64,000 nucleotides of DNA from CAMTWZ01 sp041749075. GTDB taxonomy: Bacteria; Bacteroidota; Rhodothermia; Balneolales; HLUCCA01. The position numbers were made by a program, and so were the translations under genes. Positions 26,451 to 34,876 of this stretch are shown piece after piece. The DNA lies in the NCBI GenBank assembly GCA_041749075.1, contig JBGTBY010000030.1:1-64000 (forward strand), written 5' to 3'. Each line of letters begins with the position of its first letter. Within the stretch, counting starts at the first letter, position 1. The notes beneath the pieces were generated by a model, which was not told the origin of the DNA, did no database searches, and saw nothing but the letters and a program-made list of their open reading frames with translations.

Positions 26451-27311
26451 TTACTTCGAAGTGTCGGAGTACCCGTTCGAGAGCAGCTTCAGCATTCTTG
26501 TTAGGCGCACTTTCAGTTTGGTACGTGGCACGATCACATCCACGAACCCGTGCTCAAGTAGATATTCGGCGGTTTGGAACCCATCCGGCAGGTCACGTCC
26601 GATGGTCTGACGCACGACTCTCGGTCCGGCAAAGGCAATCAAGGCGCCCGGTTCTGCCAAGTTGATGTCGCCCAGCATCGCGAAGGAGGCTGTAACACCA
26701 CCCGTGGTCGGGTCCGTCATCAGCGATATGAACGGAACGCCGGCTTCATGCAACAACGCCAGTTTGGCGGATGTCTTGGCCATCTGCATCAGACTCAGCA
26801 CGCTTTCCATCATGCGCGCACCGCCTGTTTGGGAGATGATGAGCAACGGAATACGATGTTCACGTGAATGATCGATGGCGATGGCGATCCTCTCTCCTAC
26901 CACCGAACCCATGCTTCCACCGATGAATCGGAAGTCCATGCACGCCACGACTAGATCCAAGCCATTCGTCTTGCCAACGCCGACACGAAGCGCATCCGTC
27001 AGTCCGGTTTTCTTCTGTGCTTCAACCAATCGAGCCGCATAGGGTTTCTTATCGGTGAACTCGAGCGGGTCGCCCGGACGGATATCGCCACCGATTTCAG
27101 TCCATTTGTTCTGATCGAACAGGATCTCGAAATATTCCTTGCTCCCCACGCTGAAATGGTAGCGACTGGCTGGATCCACCCAGCAATTTTCTTCCAACTC
27201 GCGGCGATGCACCATCTCGCCGGTGCCTGGAACTTTGATCCAGATTCCTTCCGGCATCTCTTTAGGTGTGTCGGTTTGAATGTTCGTGTCTGTGCGCTTG
27301 AACCAGCTCAT
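26451..27311 (-). CDS. accD: Acetyl-CoA carboxylase carboxyltransferase subunit beta, zinc-ribbon cysteines absent
   Basis: AccD forms, with AccA, the carboxyltransferase that makes malonyl-CoA for fatty acid synthesis. The 286-residue sequence has the core GGSMGSVVGERIA, SQTGGARMMES, LTDPTTGGVTASFAMLGD and FAGPRVVRQTIGRDLPDGFQ. The N-terminal zinc ribbon, usually four cysteines in two CxxC pairs, is present only as a shape (WIKVPGTGEMVHRRELEEN, then WVDPASRYHF) and lacks those cysteines. I recall the same loss in Bacteroidota AccD. The start at MSWFKR (27311) matches the family; an ATG at 27332 would add 7 residues. Confidence 0.95.
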   Translation of the reverse strand: MSWFKRTDTNIQTDTPKEMPEGIWIKVPGTGEMVHRRELEENCWVDPASRYHFSVGSKEYFEILFDQNKWTEIGGDIRPGDPLEFTDKKPYAARLVEAQKKTGLTDALRVGVGKTNGLDLVVACMDFRFIGGSMGSVVGERIAIAIDHSREHRIPLLIISQTGGARMMESVLSLMQMAKTSAKLALLHEAGVPFISLMTDPTTGGVTASFAMLGDINLAEPGALIAFAGPRVVRQTIGRDLPDGFQTAEYLLEHGFVDVIVPRTKLKVRLTRMLKLLSNGYSDTSK

Positions 27312-27338
27312 ATCATCGTGGGTTGTGGTCATGGAGCG

Positions 27339-27932
27339 TCAAAAATACAAAGGTTCGAGGTCTTCGGCACGAACGGGTTTCGTTGTGCCAGCTTTCATCA
27401 CCATCCAAATGCCGATTGCGGAGATGCTTTCCAATCCCATATGATGCACTCCATTCAACGATTCAGGCGAAAAACGATGCTGCCCGGTTCCAGCCAACAC
27501 GTCGCCAGACTTGATTCGTTTCGCCATTTCTGAGATATCGATGATAGCGGATGCGGTATACACATGCGTTCGTCTAGCATCCAGAATGGCGTGGATGGTG
27601 GCATTTGGATAGAGTTTTCCAGCCATCATCGTGATGCCGTCCAATGTGTTGATGGGAAAGACCGGAGTGTGGAGTCCATATAACAACCCTTTCACTGCCG
27701 ATGCGCCGATTCGCAAACCGGTGAACGATCCGGGTCCGGCGCTCACCGCCACGGCATCGAGATCTTCAACCGTCATCCCCTCTGAGTCCAACAGCTCACG
27801 GATGAATCGAAACACGGCTTCCGAGTGGATTCCGCGCTCTTCGGAACGCAATTCCTTGGGTTCACGATCCGGTAATGACAAAGCCACCGAGCAGACCGGT
27901 GTGGCGGTTTCGATGGCCAGTATTCGTTGCAT
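27339..27932 (-). CDS. tsaB: tRNA threonylcarbamoyladenosine biosynthesis protein TsaB
   Basis: A 197-residue ASKHA-fold protein. TsaB is the scaffold partner of TsaD in adding threonylcarbamoyl to A37 of ANN-decoding tRNAs. Typical stretches are ILAIETATPVCSVAL, EDLDAVAVSAGPGSFTGLRI and GLLYGLHTPVFPINTLDG. The length is slightly short, as is common in Bacteroidota. It starts with ATG at 27932, back to back with the TlpA-like lipoprotein gene, with 37 bases between them. accD follows after a short gap and is probably co-transcribed. Confidence 0.93.
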   Translation of the reverse strand: MQRILAIETATPVCSVALSLPDREPKELRSEERGIHSEAVFRFIRELLDSEGMTVEDLDAVAVSAGPGSFTGLRIGASAVKGLLYGLHTPVFPINTLDGITMMAGKLYPNATIHAILDARRTHVYTASAIIDISEMAKRIKSGDVLAGTGQHRFSPESLNGVHHMGLESISAIGIWMVMKAGTTKPVRAEDLEPLYF

Positions 27933-27969
27933 CGCCCAATATACCGCTGTAAATCCGTATCATCGGAAC

Positions 27970-29358
27970 GTGAAATTCATCCCCATCATACTCCTGTTTC
28001 TGACCTCGTGCATCCCGGCGAACGACGGAACATTCACAGGGCGAGTGGGCACCAGCGAGGCCCAGAACCTGGCGATCATCCGTCCTGGCATCCACTATAA
28101 ATTTGCTCCGGGCGATACCACTTGGCTTCAAACCGACCGCAACGGCCAATTCCGATTCTCCACCCCACTGCAAGCCAACACCCGTTTTGAATGGGTGGTA
28201 GGCGGATGGAGACTACCCATCATCCTTTCACCCGGAAAGTCACTTCATTTCGATTCGGTCGATCTGTCCTTTTCAGGTTGGTTCTCTGATTTGCATAACC
28301 AGTACCTTCAGCTGATGGAGCAAGATGCGCGGTTAATGGAACGGATCCGTGCGCAACGAGAGGATTTCGTGGCGGGCAACATCACCCCTACGCTCGACCT
28401 CTATCATTTTCGGATGCGGCTTGCTACCGAGTACTTCGGAGACACACCTATGCGGTCGGTTGTTCACCGCATGTCGGGCGAATTCATCATTAAACAATTG
28501 GAAGCGCTGCGATTCGCGCCAGAATCGATCAGTCGGGAACAGATCTTGCAGGATGCGATCGAGCACGGGTTCTTCACCTATGAATCGTTCGTGGCGCAGC
28601 GAGCTGGAATCAGGGATTTCACGGACGCATGGATCAAGTCGTTTCCTGGTCGGGATTTGAATCTATCTGAAGCGGATTGGAAACGCACCCAAGCCCCGCA
28701 ACTCGATTCGCTCCGCAACCTGGTCACGCGTCACATCAGCGACCGCCGCGCTCGAGCCCACGCCGCGATGTTCCTTCTTGCCGAACGCCTTACCGAAGCC
28801 CCCTTCCCCTATGCGGAGGCATCTTATCAAGATTACATCGATCGTTATTCCGATTATCCCGAAAACATCGCCTTTTTGCGCGCGCTGTATGAGGATTTGA
28901 AACAGGTGCAGCCTCCGAATCCTGCGATTCCGTTCGAACTTCCGGACCCATCCGGCGCCCTTGTCAGCTTGGAGGATGTGAAAGGCACGTTCGTCCTGCT
29001 GGATTTCTGGGCGTCGTGGTGCGCGCCTTGCCTGGCCGAATTTCCTCACATGAAACGCCTTCATGCCGAATACAGCCGCAAAGATGTCAAGTTCATCAGC
29101 ATATCGACCGAGGAAGACGAGCAGATCTGGCGCGATTATCTGGCGGCGGATCCCCATCCTTGGATTCAAGTCTATGCCGGCGGCGGCTTCCTGCATCCGC
29201 TGTTCCAAGCCTACAAAGGCGGCGGCATTCCGTTTTATCTGTTGCTCGACCGCAAGGGTAACATCTACCGATACAATGATTTCAGGCCCTCATCCAACCT
29301 GAAAGAGATTCTCGATGACGCGCTGACTGCCGAGTTCCCGGCGCGATCTATGCCGTAA
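27970..29358 (+). CDS. Thioredoxin-fold lipoprotein, TlpA/ResA-like
   Basis: A protein of 462 residues from a GTG start that gives a lipoprotein signal (FIPIILLFLTSC). The N-terminal region (about 20-100) looks like the beta-rich domain common in Bacteroidota TlpA-like lipoproteins. The middle is helical and unrecognised. The C-terminal thioredoxin domain (about 325-460) has LLDFWASWCAPCLAEF with the CAPC active site (351-354) and the cis-Pro loop in GGGIPFYLLLD. It probably reduces or oxidises periplasmic disulfides, perhaps in cytochrome c maturation. The open frame extends upstream, but that part overlaps tsaB antisense and has no signal. Its end overlaps pyrC by 11 bases (convergent). Confidence 0.85.
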   Translation: MKFIPIILLFLTSCIPANDGTFTGRVGTSEAQNLAIIRPGIHYKFAPGDTTWLQTDRNGQFRFSTPLQANTRFEWVVGGWRLPIILSPGKSLHFDSVDLSFSGWFSDLHNQYLQLMEQDARLMERIRAQREDFVAGNITPTLDLYHFRMRLATEYFGDTPMRSVVHRMSGEFIIKQLEALRFAPESISREQILQDAIEHGFFTYESFVAQRAGIRDFTDAWIKSFPGRDLNLSEADWKRTQAPQLDSLRNLVTRHISDRRARAHAAMFLLAERLTEAPFPYAEASYQDYIDRYSDYPENIAFLRALYEDLKQVQPPNPAIPFELPDPSGALVSLEDVKGTFVLLDFWASWCAPCLAEFPHMKRLHAEYSRKDVKFISISTEEDEQIWRDYLAADPHPWIQVYAGGGFLHPLFQAYKGGGIPFYLLLDRKGNIYRYNDFRPSSNLKEILDDALTAEFPARSMP

Positions 29359-30634
29359 CGACCAGCATTCCCTTGTTGTAAATGGCATGAGCCCGGCCAT
29401 GCATCTCGCGACCGATATAAGGAGAATTGGATGATTTCGAGCGGATGTCGGATTTCGCGAAGGTCCAACGGCTGTCTGTATCAAAAATGGTGAGATTCGC
29501 GACGGCCCCGACCTTGATTTCCGGAACCGGAAGCGACAAGATGCGACGCGGCGCTCCTACCACTTTATCGAGCAACTCGTCCAAGCTGAGGATGTTCGGG
29601 CTCAGAAGTCTGCGAACCGAAATGCCCCATGCCGTTTCCAGCCCGATGATGCCATTCGGCGCATAGATGAATTCAACTTCCTTCTCGTCGATGCTGTGTG
29701 GCGCATGATCCGTGCAAATCGCATCGATCGTGCCATCGCGAAGGCCTTCGATCATCGCATCCACATCATCCTGTGTGCGAAGCGGCGGGTGCATCTTGTA
29801 ATTGGTATCGAACGGATGCCGCTCGATTTCCTCATCCGTCAAGTCGAAGTGATGCGGACATACTTCGGTCGTCACGTGGATGCCCTTCGCTTTTCCTTGA
29901 CGAACCAGATCCACAGCGCCCCGAGTTGAGATATGTGCGACATGAATATGTCCGCCCGTCAATTCAGCCAATAAAATATCGCGAGCCACCATCACATCTT
30001 CGGCGATGGATGGCGTTCCGGCCAAACCCAACCTCGACGACACTTTTCCTTCGTGCATATGTCCGGGGCGCGACAAAGCCAGATCCTCCATATGATTGAT
30101 GATCGGCATCTTCAGCATCGAGGCATAATCCAGCGCGATTCGCATGAGTTTCGCATTATGCACCGGATCGCCATCGTCCGAAAACGCGACGGCACCACCT
30201 TCTTTCATGTCCGCCATTTCGGCGATACTCTCCCCTTTGCGATCTTTCGAAACACATCCGATCGGGTACACATCCACAGCAAGGGATTCCGCTTTCTTGC
30301 GGATGTACTCGACCACATCACGGGTATGGATCGGCGGTTTCGTGTTCGGCATACAGGCCACAGCGGTGAATCCGCCGGCCGCAGCGGCCGCACTACCGGT
30401 TGCGATCGTTTCCTTATGCTCGAAACCCGGTTCGCGCAGATGCACATGCATGTCCATCCATCCACCAGAAACAAGAGCGTTCTTCGCGTCATAAATCGGG
30501 ACATCATTGGCAGATATTCCAACTCCAATCTCAGAGATAACGCCATTTCGAATGAGAATTTCGAAAGATCTGGCGTTGAGACCGTCAAGTGCTGGTCGGA
30601 CATTTTGAATGAGGAGGTCAGGGGAAATAGGCAT
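29348..30634 (-). CDS. pyrC: Dihydroorotase
   Basis: A 428-residue amidohydrolase that closes carbamoyl aspartate to dihydroorotate in pyrimidine synthesis. Metal-binding and substrate motifs are clear: GWMDMHVHLREPGFEHKE (HxH), VAHISTRGAVDLVR, TEVCPHHFDLTD, and ICTDHAPHSIDEKE with the catalytic Asp. This is the long, class I-type dihydroorotase. It ends convergently with the TlpA-like gene, overlapping by 11 bases, and diverges from xseA across a 99-base gap. Confidence 0.95.
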   Translation of the reverse strand: MPISPDLLIQNVRPALDGLNARSFEILIRNGVISEIGVGISANDVPIYDAKNALVSGGWMDMHVHLREPGFEHKETIATGSAAAAAGGFTAVACMPNTKPPIHTRDVVEYIRKKAESLAVDVYPIGCVSKDRKGESIAEMADMKEGGAVAFSDDGDPVHNAKLMRIALDYASMLKMPIINHMEDLALSRPGHMHEGKVSSRLGLAGTPSIAEDVMVARDILLAELTGGHIHVAHISTRGAVDLVRQGKAKGIHVTTEVCPHHFDLTDEEIERHPFDTNYKMHPPLRTQDDVDAMIEGLRDGTIDAICTDHAPHSIDEKEVEFIYAPNGIIGLETAWGISVRRLLSPNILSLDELLDKVVGAPRRILSLPVPEIKVGAVANLTIFDTDSRWTFAKSDIRSKSSNSPYIGREMHGRAHAIYNKGMLVVTA

Positions 30635-30654
30635 GGCGGAAGATAATGGGGGAA

Positions 30655-30693
30655 AATTTTAAATGATAAATTTTAAATGAAGAGGGGCTCTTC
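30655..30693. repeat. Paired AATTTTAAAT decamers and a small hairpin between pyrC and xseA
   Basis: AATTTTAAAT occurs at 30655-30664 and 30669-30678, again 14 bases apart as in the 26.3-26.4 kb gap. GAAGAG and CTCTTC (30679-30693, loop GGG) form a perfect 6-bp hairpin directly after. The rest of the gap holds two CTTCCTACTT copies. The gap must contain the two divergent promoters. Confidence 0.5.
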
Positions 30694-30733
30694 CATCTTC
30701 CTACTTCACCCTTCCTACTTATTATCTTTCCCC

Positions 30734-31975
30734 ATGTCTCAACTCACCGTCTCCGAACTCACCTTCGACATCAAAGATCTGCTGGAAAGCAGTTTTAATG
30801 GCGTAAGTGTCTCCGGCGAGGTATCACAACCCACTCTCGCGAGCTCCGGGCACCTGTATTTCACCCTGAAAGACGCCCATGCGCAGATTTCCTGCGTGGC
30901 GTGGCGCGGAACCGTGCAACGCCTCAAACTGGCCGTGGCGCACGGACAGCAATTGATTTTGGAAGGCGATGTGCAAGTCTATGCTCCTCGTGGAAATTAT
31001 CAGTTGATCGTGAACGGCGTAAAGCAGGCCGGGATCGGCGCGCTTCAGGAAGCCTATGAAAAACTGAAGAAGAAACTGCAGGATGAGGGCCTCTTCGATT
31101 CCACGAGGAAAAAACCACTGCCTGTGTTTCCGATGGCGATCGGCGTGGTGACCTCCGAGACCGGCGCGGCGTTTCAGGACATCCGCTCCACGCTCGAGCG
31201 GCGCTGGCCGATGGCCGTGCTCAAATTGTATCATGCAGCGGTGCAGGGCGCGGGGGCTGCGCCCGAGATTGTGGCTGGGATTGAGCATTTCACGCGGCGG
31301 GGCGGGGTCGACGTGTTGATCGTGGGACGTGGCGGGGGATCGCTCGAAGACCTGTGGCCGTTCAATGAGGAAGCTGTGGCCCGAGCGATTGCGGCCTGTC
31401 CGATTCCCGTGATTTCGGCCGTGGGACACGAAACCGATTTCAGCATCAGTGATTTCGTAGCGGATGTCCGCGCGGCGACGCCCACGCAATCGATCGTGTT
31501 GGCGACCCCGGACGTCCGCGATCTTCGCCTAGGGGTGGATGACCGGGCTAAGGCTGTGGAACGAAGCCTGAGGGAGCGGATGCGGCAGAAGCGCGAAACT
31601 GTGAACCGACTATCCGCTTCGCACGGACTTCTTGCGCTTCGCGACAAACTCCAGATTCAGCGTGCCCGCCTCGAACGCGCTCCCGAAGGGATGCGCCGAT
31701 TGCTCGAATCCTTGTATGCCCGTCGCAAACAAGAGGTGGTTCAGCTTCGCGTTCAGGCCGACACCCGCATCACACGCCGCCTCCAAACCGAAAAAGACCG
31801 TCGACTTTCCTTGCATCATCGCCTCGAAACCCAGAATCCGGAAACGCCACTGGCCCTCGGCTATGTTCGGGTGATGCAGGATGGGGCTTGGGTGCGGACT
31901 GTGGCCCACTTCCAGCCAGAACATCCTACCGAGTTAATTTGGAAGGATGGGAAATCGGGAATCGGGAATCAGTAA
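30734..31975 (+). CDS. xseA: Exodeoxyribonuclease VII large subunit
   Basis: A 413-residue protein that degrades single-stranded DNA with the small subunit XseB. The N-terminal OB fold (about 1-100, SGEVSQPTLASSGHLYFTLK) and the catalytic domain (GIGVVTSETGAAFQDI, VDVLIVGRGGGSLEDLWPFN, ISAVGHETDFSISDFVADVR) are intact; a coiled-coil region follows. ATG at 30734 is the proper start; an upstream in-frame ATG would add 19 unrelated residues. No xseB is adjacent. The last codons (GKSGIGNQ) are written in an intergenic microrepeat that runs past the stop. Confidence 0.95.
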   Translation: MSQLTVSELTFDIKDLLESSFNGVSVSGEVSQPTLASSGHLYFTLKDAHAQISCVAWRGTVQRLKLAVAHGQQLILEGDVQVYAPRGNYQLIVNGVKQAGIGALQEAYEKLKKKLQDEGLFDSTRKKPLPVFPMAIGVVTSETGAAFQDIRSTLERRWPMAVLKLYHAAVQGAGAAPEIVAGIEHFTRRGGVDVLIVGRGGGSLEDLWPFNEEAVARAIAACPIPVISAVGHETDFSISDFVADVRAATPTQSIVLATPDVRDLRLGVDDRAKAVERSLRERMRQKRETVNRLSASHGLLALRDKLQIQRARLERAPEGMRRLLESLYARRKQEVVQLRVQADTRITRRLQTEKDRRLSLHHRLETQNPETPLALGYVRVMQDGAWVRTVAHFQPEHPTELIWKDGKSGIGNQ

Positions 31976-32071
31976 TCGGAAATCGGGAAGACGTTCAATA
32001 TCCATATCATTTTTAAGTCCATCTTACCTCGCACATCGCACCTCGCGCAACAAACAACTAACGACAAACAA
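31949..32071. repeat. Degenerate short tandem repeats after xseA
   Basis: A string of near-copies of GGGAATC/GGAAATC (31949-31990, overlapping the last xseA codons) is followed by near-copies of ACCTCGC/CATCGC (32026-32050) and AACAAAC/AACTAACG (32050-32070). No protein or RNA gene is seen. Similar short degenerate repeats occur at 60329-60466 in this window. Confidence 0.5.
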
Positions 32072-32074
32072 ATT

Positions 32075-33247
32075 TTGATCAACTCCCTCGCCCTACGCCT
32101 TCAACCTCATTATTCAAAGTTCGATGTCGCGAATCGCTTGCTGTTCACGGGTCATTCCCACACGGCTTGGCCGGATGTGGCCGAAGACGGATTGAATGAT
32201 TATTTCCGGGTTTCATCGCAGAAGGTGGACGACAAATGGGGTCCTGCGTATGAGCGGGTGGATGTGCTTCGAAACTATTTACGTCGCTTTTATTCGGATC
32301 CCGACGGGCAGTATTCCCTCGCCGCAAATACTCACGAATTGCTCGTGAAATGGATATCCGCGCTCGATCTGAAAAAGAAACGCAAGATCATCACCACCGA
32401 TGGCGAATTCTACAGCCTCTATCGCCAACTAACCCGATTGGGTGAAGAAGGCGTCGAGATCGTGTGGGTCCCGGCTTTGCCATTGGAAGGATTTGCCGAG
32501 CGCCTGCGTCCGCACCTGGATGATAAAACCGCGGCTGTGATGCTGTCGCGCATCTATTTCGAGACAAGCCTCATTAATAGCGACCTCCAACAAATCAATC
32601 AAGATTGCCGGAAATTCGGAATTCCATTGATGGTGGATGATTACCACGGAACGAACGTGGTGCCCTGGAATCTGAAGGAAACGGATATGGAGGATGTGTT
32701 CATCCTCATCGGCGGATACAAATACTTGCAATGGGGCGAAGGGAACTGCTTTTTGAGGTATCCAAAGGGCTGCGCGATGCGTCCTGTCATCACCGGTTGG
32801 TTCGCCGCATTCTCCACTTTGAAGCAGCCACGGTCCAAAACCGTTTTATATGATGCGGAAGATTCCTTATTCATGGGTGCGACATTCGATTCGGTGTCGC
32901 AATTCCGGGCGGCGCGGGTGGCGGAATTTTTTACGGAACACGGACTCACCTCGGATGTGCTTCGGGCCCACTATTCAGCCCAAGTTTCCTACCTGCGTGA
33001 TGCCTTCTTGAACAGCGGAATCAAGCCTTCGGACATGCGCTTGAAGCACACCTATCCCATCGAACAAAACGGCGGTTTCCTGTCGTTGGAGAGCGAAAAA
33101 GCCCTGTTTGTCTGGGACGAATTGAAGAAACGGGATGTGTACACAGACTGCAGGGGAACAACGTTGAGATTGGGTCCGGCGCCTTATACCACGACAGCCC
33201 AAATGGACGCTATGATCGAAGAACTTGTCCGGATTCTGTGCAAATGA
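32075..33247 (+). CDS. PLP-dependent enzyme of aminotransferase class V, kynureninase-like
   Basis: A 390-residue fold-type I PLP enzyme. The cofactor-binding segment is LMVDDYHGTNVVPWN (Asp for the pyridine nitrogen), and IGGYKYLQWGEGN has the Schiff-base Lys, resembling the YKYLN-type segment of kynureninases. The C-terminal domain ends GTTLRLGPAPYTTTAQMD. The start is TTG at 32075; no ATG occurs near the N-terminus. No tryptophan-catabolism genes are adjacent, so substrate and pathway are uncertain. It stands alone between repeat-rich DNA and recA. Confidence 0.8.
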   Translation: MINSLALRLQPHYSKFDVANRLLFTGHSHTAWPDVAEDGLNDYFRVSSQKVDDKWGPAYERVDVLRNYLRRFYSDPDGQYSLAANTHELLVKWISALDLKKKRKIITTDGEFYSLYRQLTRLGEEGVEIVWVPALPLEGFAERLRPHLDDKTAAVMLSRIYFETSLINSDLQQINQDCRKFGIPLMVDDYHGTNVVPWNLKETDMEDVFILIGGYKYLQWGEGNCFLRYPKGCAMRPVITGWFAAFSTLKQPRSKTVLYDAEDSLFMGATFDSVSQFRAARVAEFFTEHGLTSDVLRAHYSAQVSYLRDAFLNSGIKPSDMRLKHTYPIEQNGGFLSLESEKALFVWDELKKRDVYTDCRGTTLRLGPAPYTTTAQMDAMIEELVRILCK

Positions 33248-33363
33248 TGTAAGATTTTCGGAAATCTGTCCTCTTTATATGTAACTGATGTTGATTTGCC
33301 CTCTTGCAAATTGAACATATATTGCACATATTATCTCATCCAATTTCAAAACCTATCCTTTCT

Positions 33364-34404
33364 ATGGCAAACGCACCTTCCGACCGACTCAAAGCCCTCG
33401 ACTTGGCTGTTGGCCAACTCGAAAAACAGTATGGCAAAGGCACGATCATGCGCTTGGGCGATAATCCCATCGTCGCGATCGATTCCATCTCCACTGGCTC
33501 CATCACGATTGACACCTGTCTTGGTGTGGGTGGCATTCCGTGCGGACGCATCACCGAGATTTATGGTCCGGAATCCAGCGGTAAAACAACCCTGGCTTTG
33601 CATGTAATTGCAGAAGCTCAAAAGAAAGGGGGTTTGGCCGCATTCATCGATGCGGAACATGCCTTTGATGCCAAGTATGCCAAAAACCTCGGAATCAAGA
33701 CGGATGAATTGCTGATTTCCCAACCCGACAGTGGTGAACAAGCCTTGGAAATCGCTGAAGCTTTGATCCGTTCCGGCGGTTTGGATGTTCTTGTGATTGA
33801 TTCCGTGGCAGCGTTGGTTCCTCGCGCGGAATTGGAAGGCGAAATGGGTGATTCGCATATGGGTCTGCAAGCCCGATTGATGTCGCAGGCCCTTCGTAAG
33901 CTCACGGGTATCGTGAGCAAGACGCACACGGCGGTGATCTTCATCAACCAGATCCGCGACAAGATCGGCGTGATGTTCGGCAACCCCGAAACCACGACCG
34001 GTGGGCGTGCCCTGAAATTCTACTCGTCCGTCCGTTTGGATATCCGTCGCATCGGCGCCCTGAAAAAAGGCGATGAAGTGATCGGAAACCGCACGAAAAT
34101 CAAAGTTGTGAAAAACAAGGTGGCTCCGCCATTCAAAGAAGCGGAATTCAACATCTTATATGGCAAAGGGATTTCGCGGATCGCGGAAATTCTGGATCTG
34201 GCCGTTGAAATGGAGATCATCGAAAAACGTGGAAGCTGGTTCCGCTATGAAGGAGAGCCGATCGGCCAAGGAAGTGATGCCGCCATGCAATTCATTGAAG
34301 AAGACAAGGCACTTATGGCCAAGCTCGAAGCTCAGATCCGTGCGAATCTGAATCCGGATGCCGTGCTTGTGAAATCGAGCAATGGCGTCGCCGTCGAAGA
34401 ATAG
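33364..34404 (+). CDS. recA: Recombinase RecA
   Basis: A 346-residue protein for homologous recombination and SOS control. Key parts are Walker A GPESSGKTT, LDVLVIDSVAALVPRAELEG (Walker B), loop L1 near GEMGDSHMGLQARLMSQALRK, FINQIRDKIGVMFGNPETTTGG with loop L2, and an acidic C-terminal tail. ATG at 33364 gives the family start (MANAPSDRLKAL); an in-frame ATG 60 bases upstream is less likely. No classical LexA box was seen in the 116-base gap upstream. recX overlaps the end by 23 bases. Confidence 0.98.
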   Translation: MANAPSDRLKALDLAVGQLEKQYGKGTIMRLGDNPIVAIDSISTGSITIDTCLGVGGIPCGRITEIYGPESSGKTTLALHVIAEAQKKGGLAAFIDAEHAFDAKYAKNLGIKTDELLISQPDSGEQALEIAEALIRSGGLDVLVIDSVAALVPRAELEGEMGDSHMGLQARLMSQALRKLTGIVSKTHTAVIFINQIRDKIGVMFGNPETTTGGRALKFYSSVRLDIRRIGALKKGDEVIGNRTKIKVVKNKVAPPFKEAEFNILYGKGISRIAEILDLAVEMEIIEKRGSWFRYEGEPIGQGSDAAMQFIEEDKALMAKLEAQIRANLNPDAVLVKSSNGVAVEE

Positions 34405-34876
34405 CCCATCCGAACCATACTTACGCGATCGGCTTCTTGGCAAGCTCTCGCGTAGGGAGCATTCGGTTTTCGAACTTCATCAGTTCGCCAAACTGAAAGG
34501 ATATCCGCTGGATGAAATTCAGCCCATTCTGGATGAATTCGTGGACATGGGTTGGGTGGATGATCAACGATTCGCCGATGCCTTCTGCCGCCATCGTTTG
34601 TCGATCTCACGCTGGGCACCCGCCCGAATCGTACAAGGCCTCCTCGCCAAAGGTGTTTCCAAAGACATCGCGCAGCAAACCGTCCGCGCCCACACCCCCG
34701 AAGACCTCACCGATACCATGAAATCGGTGCTTCGCAAAAAAACTGCCGCATTCTTGAGAGAATCCGATCTTCGCAAGAGAAAGAAGAAAATCGTTGATTA
34801 CCTTCTGAGAAAGGGATACGCTCCCGGAGATGTGTACGATTCAGCCGATTCCCTACTCAACAGTTTGATGGAATGA
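34382..34876 (+). CDS. recX: Regulatory protein RecX
   Basis: A 164-residue helical-repeat protein that binds RecA filaments and limits their activity. Typical blocks are LLGKLSRREHSVFELHQFAK, VDDQRFADAFCRHRL, and RKKKIVDYLLRKGY. The start overlaps recA by 23 bases, and the stop overlaps the AI-2E gene by 4, so all three are coupled. Confidence 0.93.
   Translation: MASPSKNSPSEPYLRDRLLGKLSRREHSVFELHQFAKLKGYPLDEIQPILDEFVDMGWVDDQRFADAFCRHRLSISRWAPARIVQGLLAKGVSKDIAQQTVRAHTPEDLTDTMKSVLRKKTAAFLRESDLRKRKKKIVDYLLRKGYAPGDVYDSADSLLNSLME

Noticed and set aside
30677..30733. N-terminal extension of xseA from an upstream ATG
   Set aside because: The added 19 residues lie in repeat-rich intergenic DNA and are not part of the OB fold; the ATG at 30734 fits the family.
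33248..33363. Possible LexA box before recA
   Set aside because: Neither the E. coli type (CTG-N10-CAG) nor the GAAC-N4-GTTC type is present; AT-rich half-matches only.
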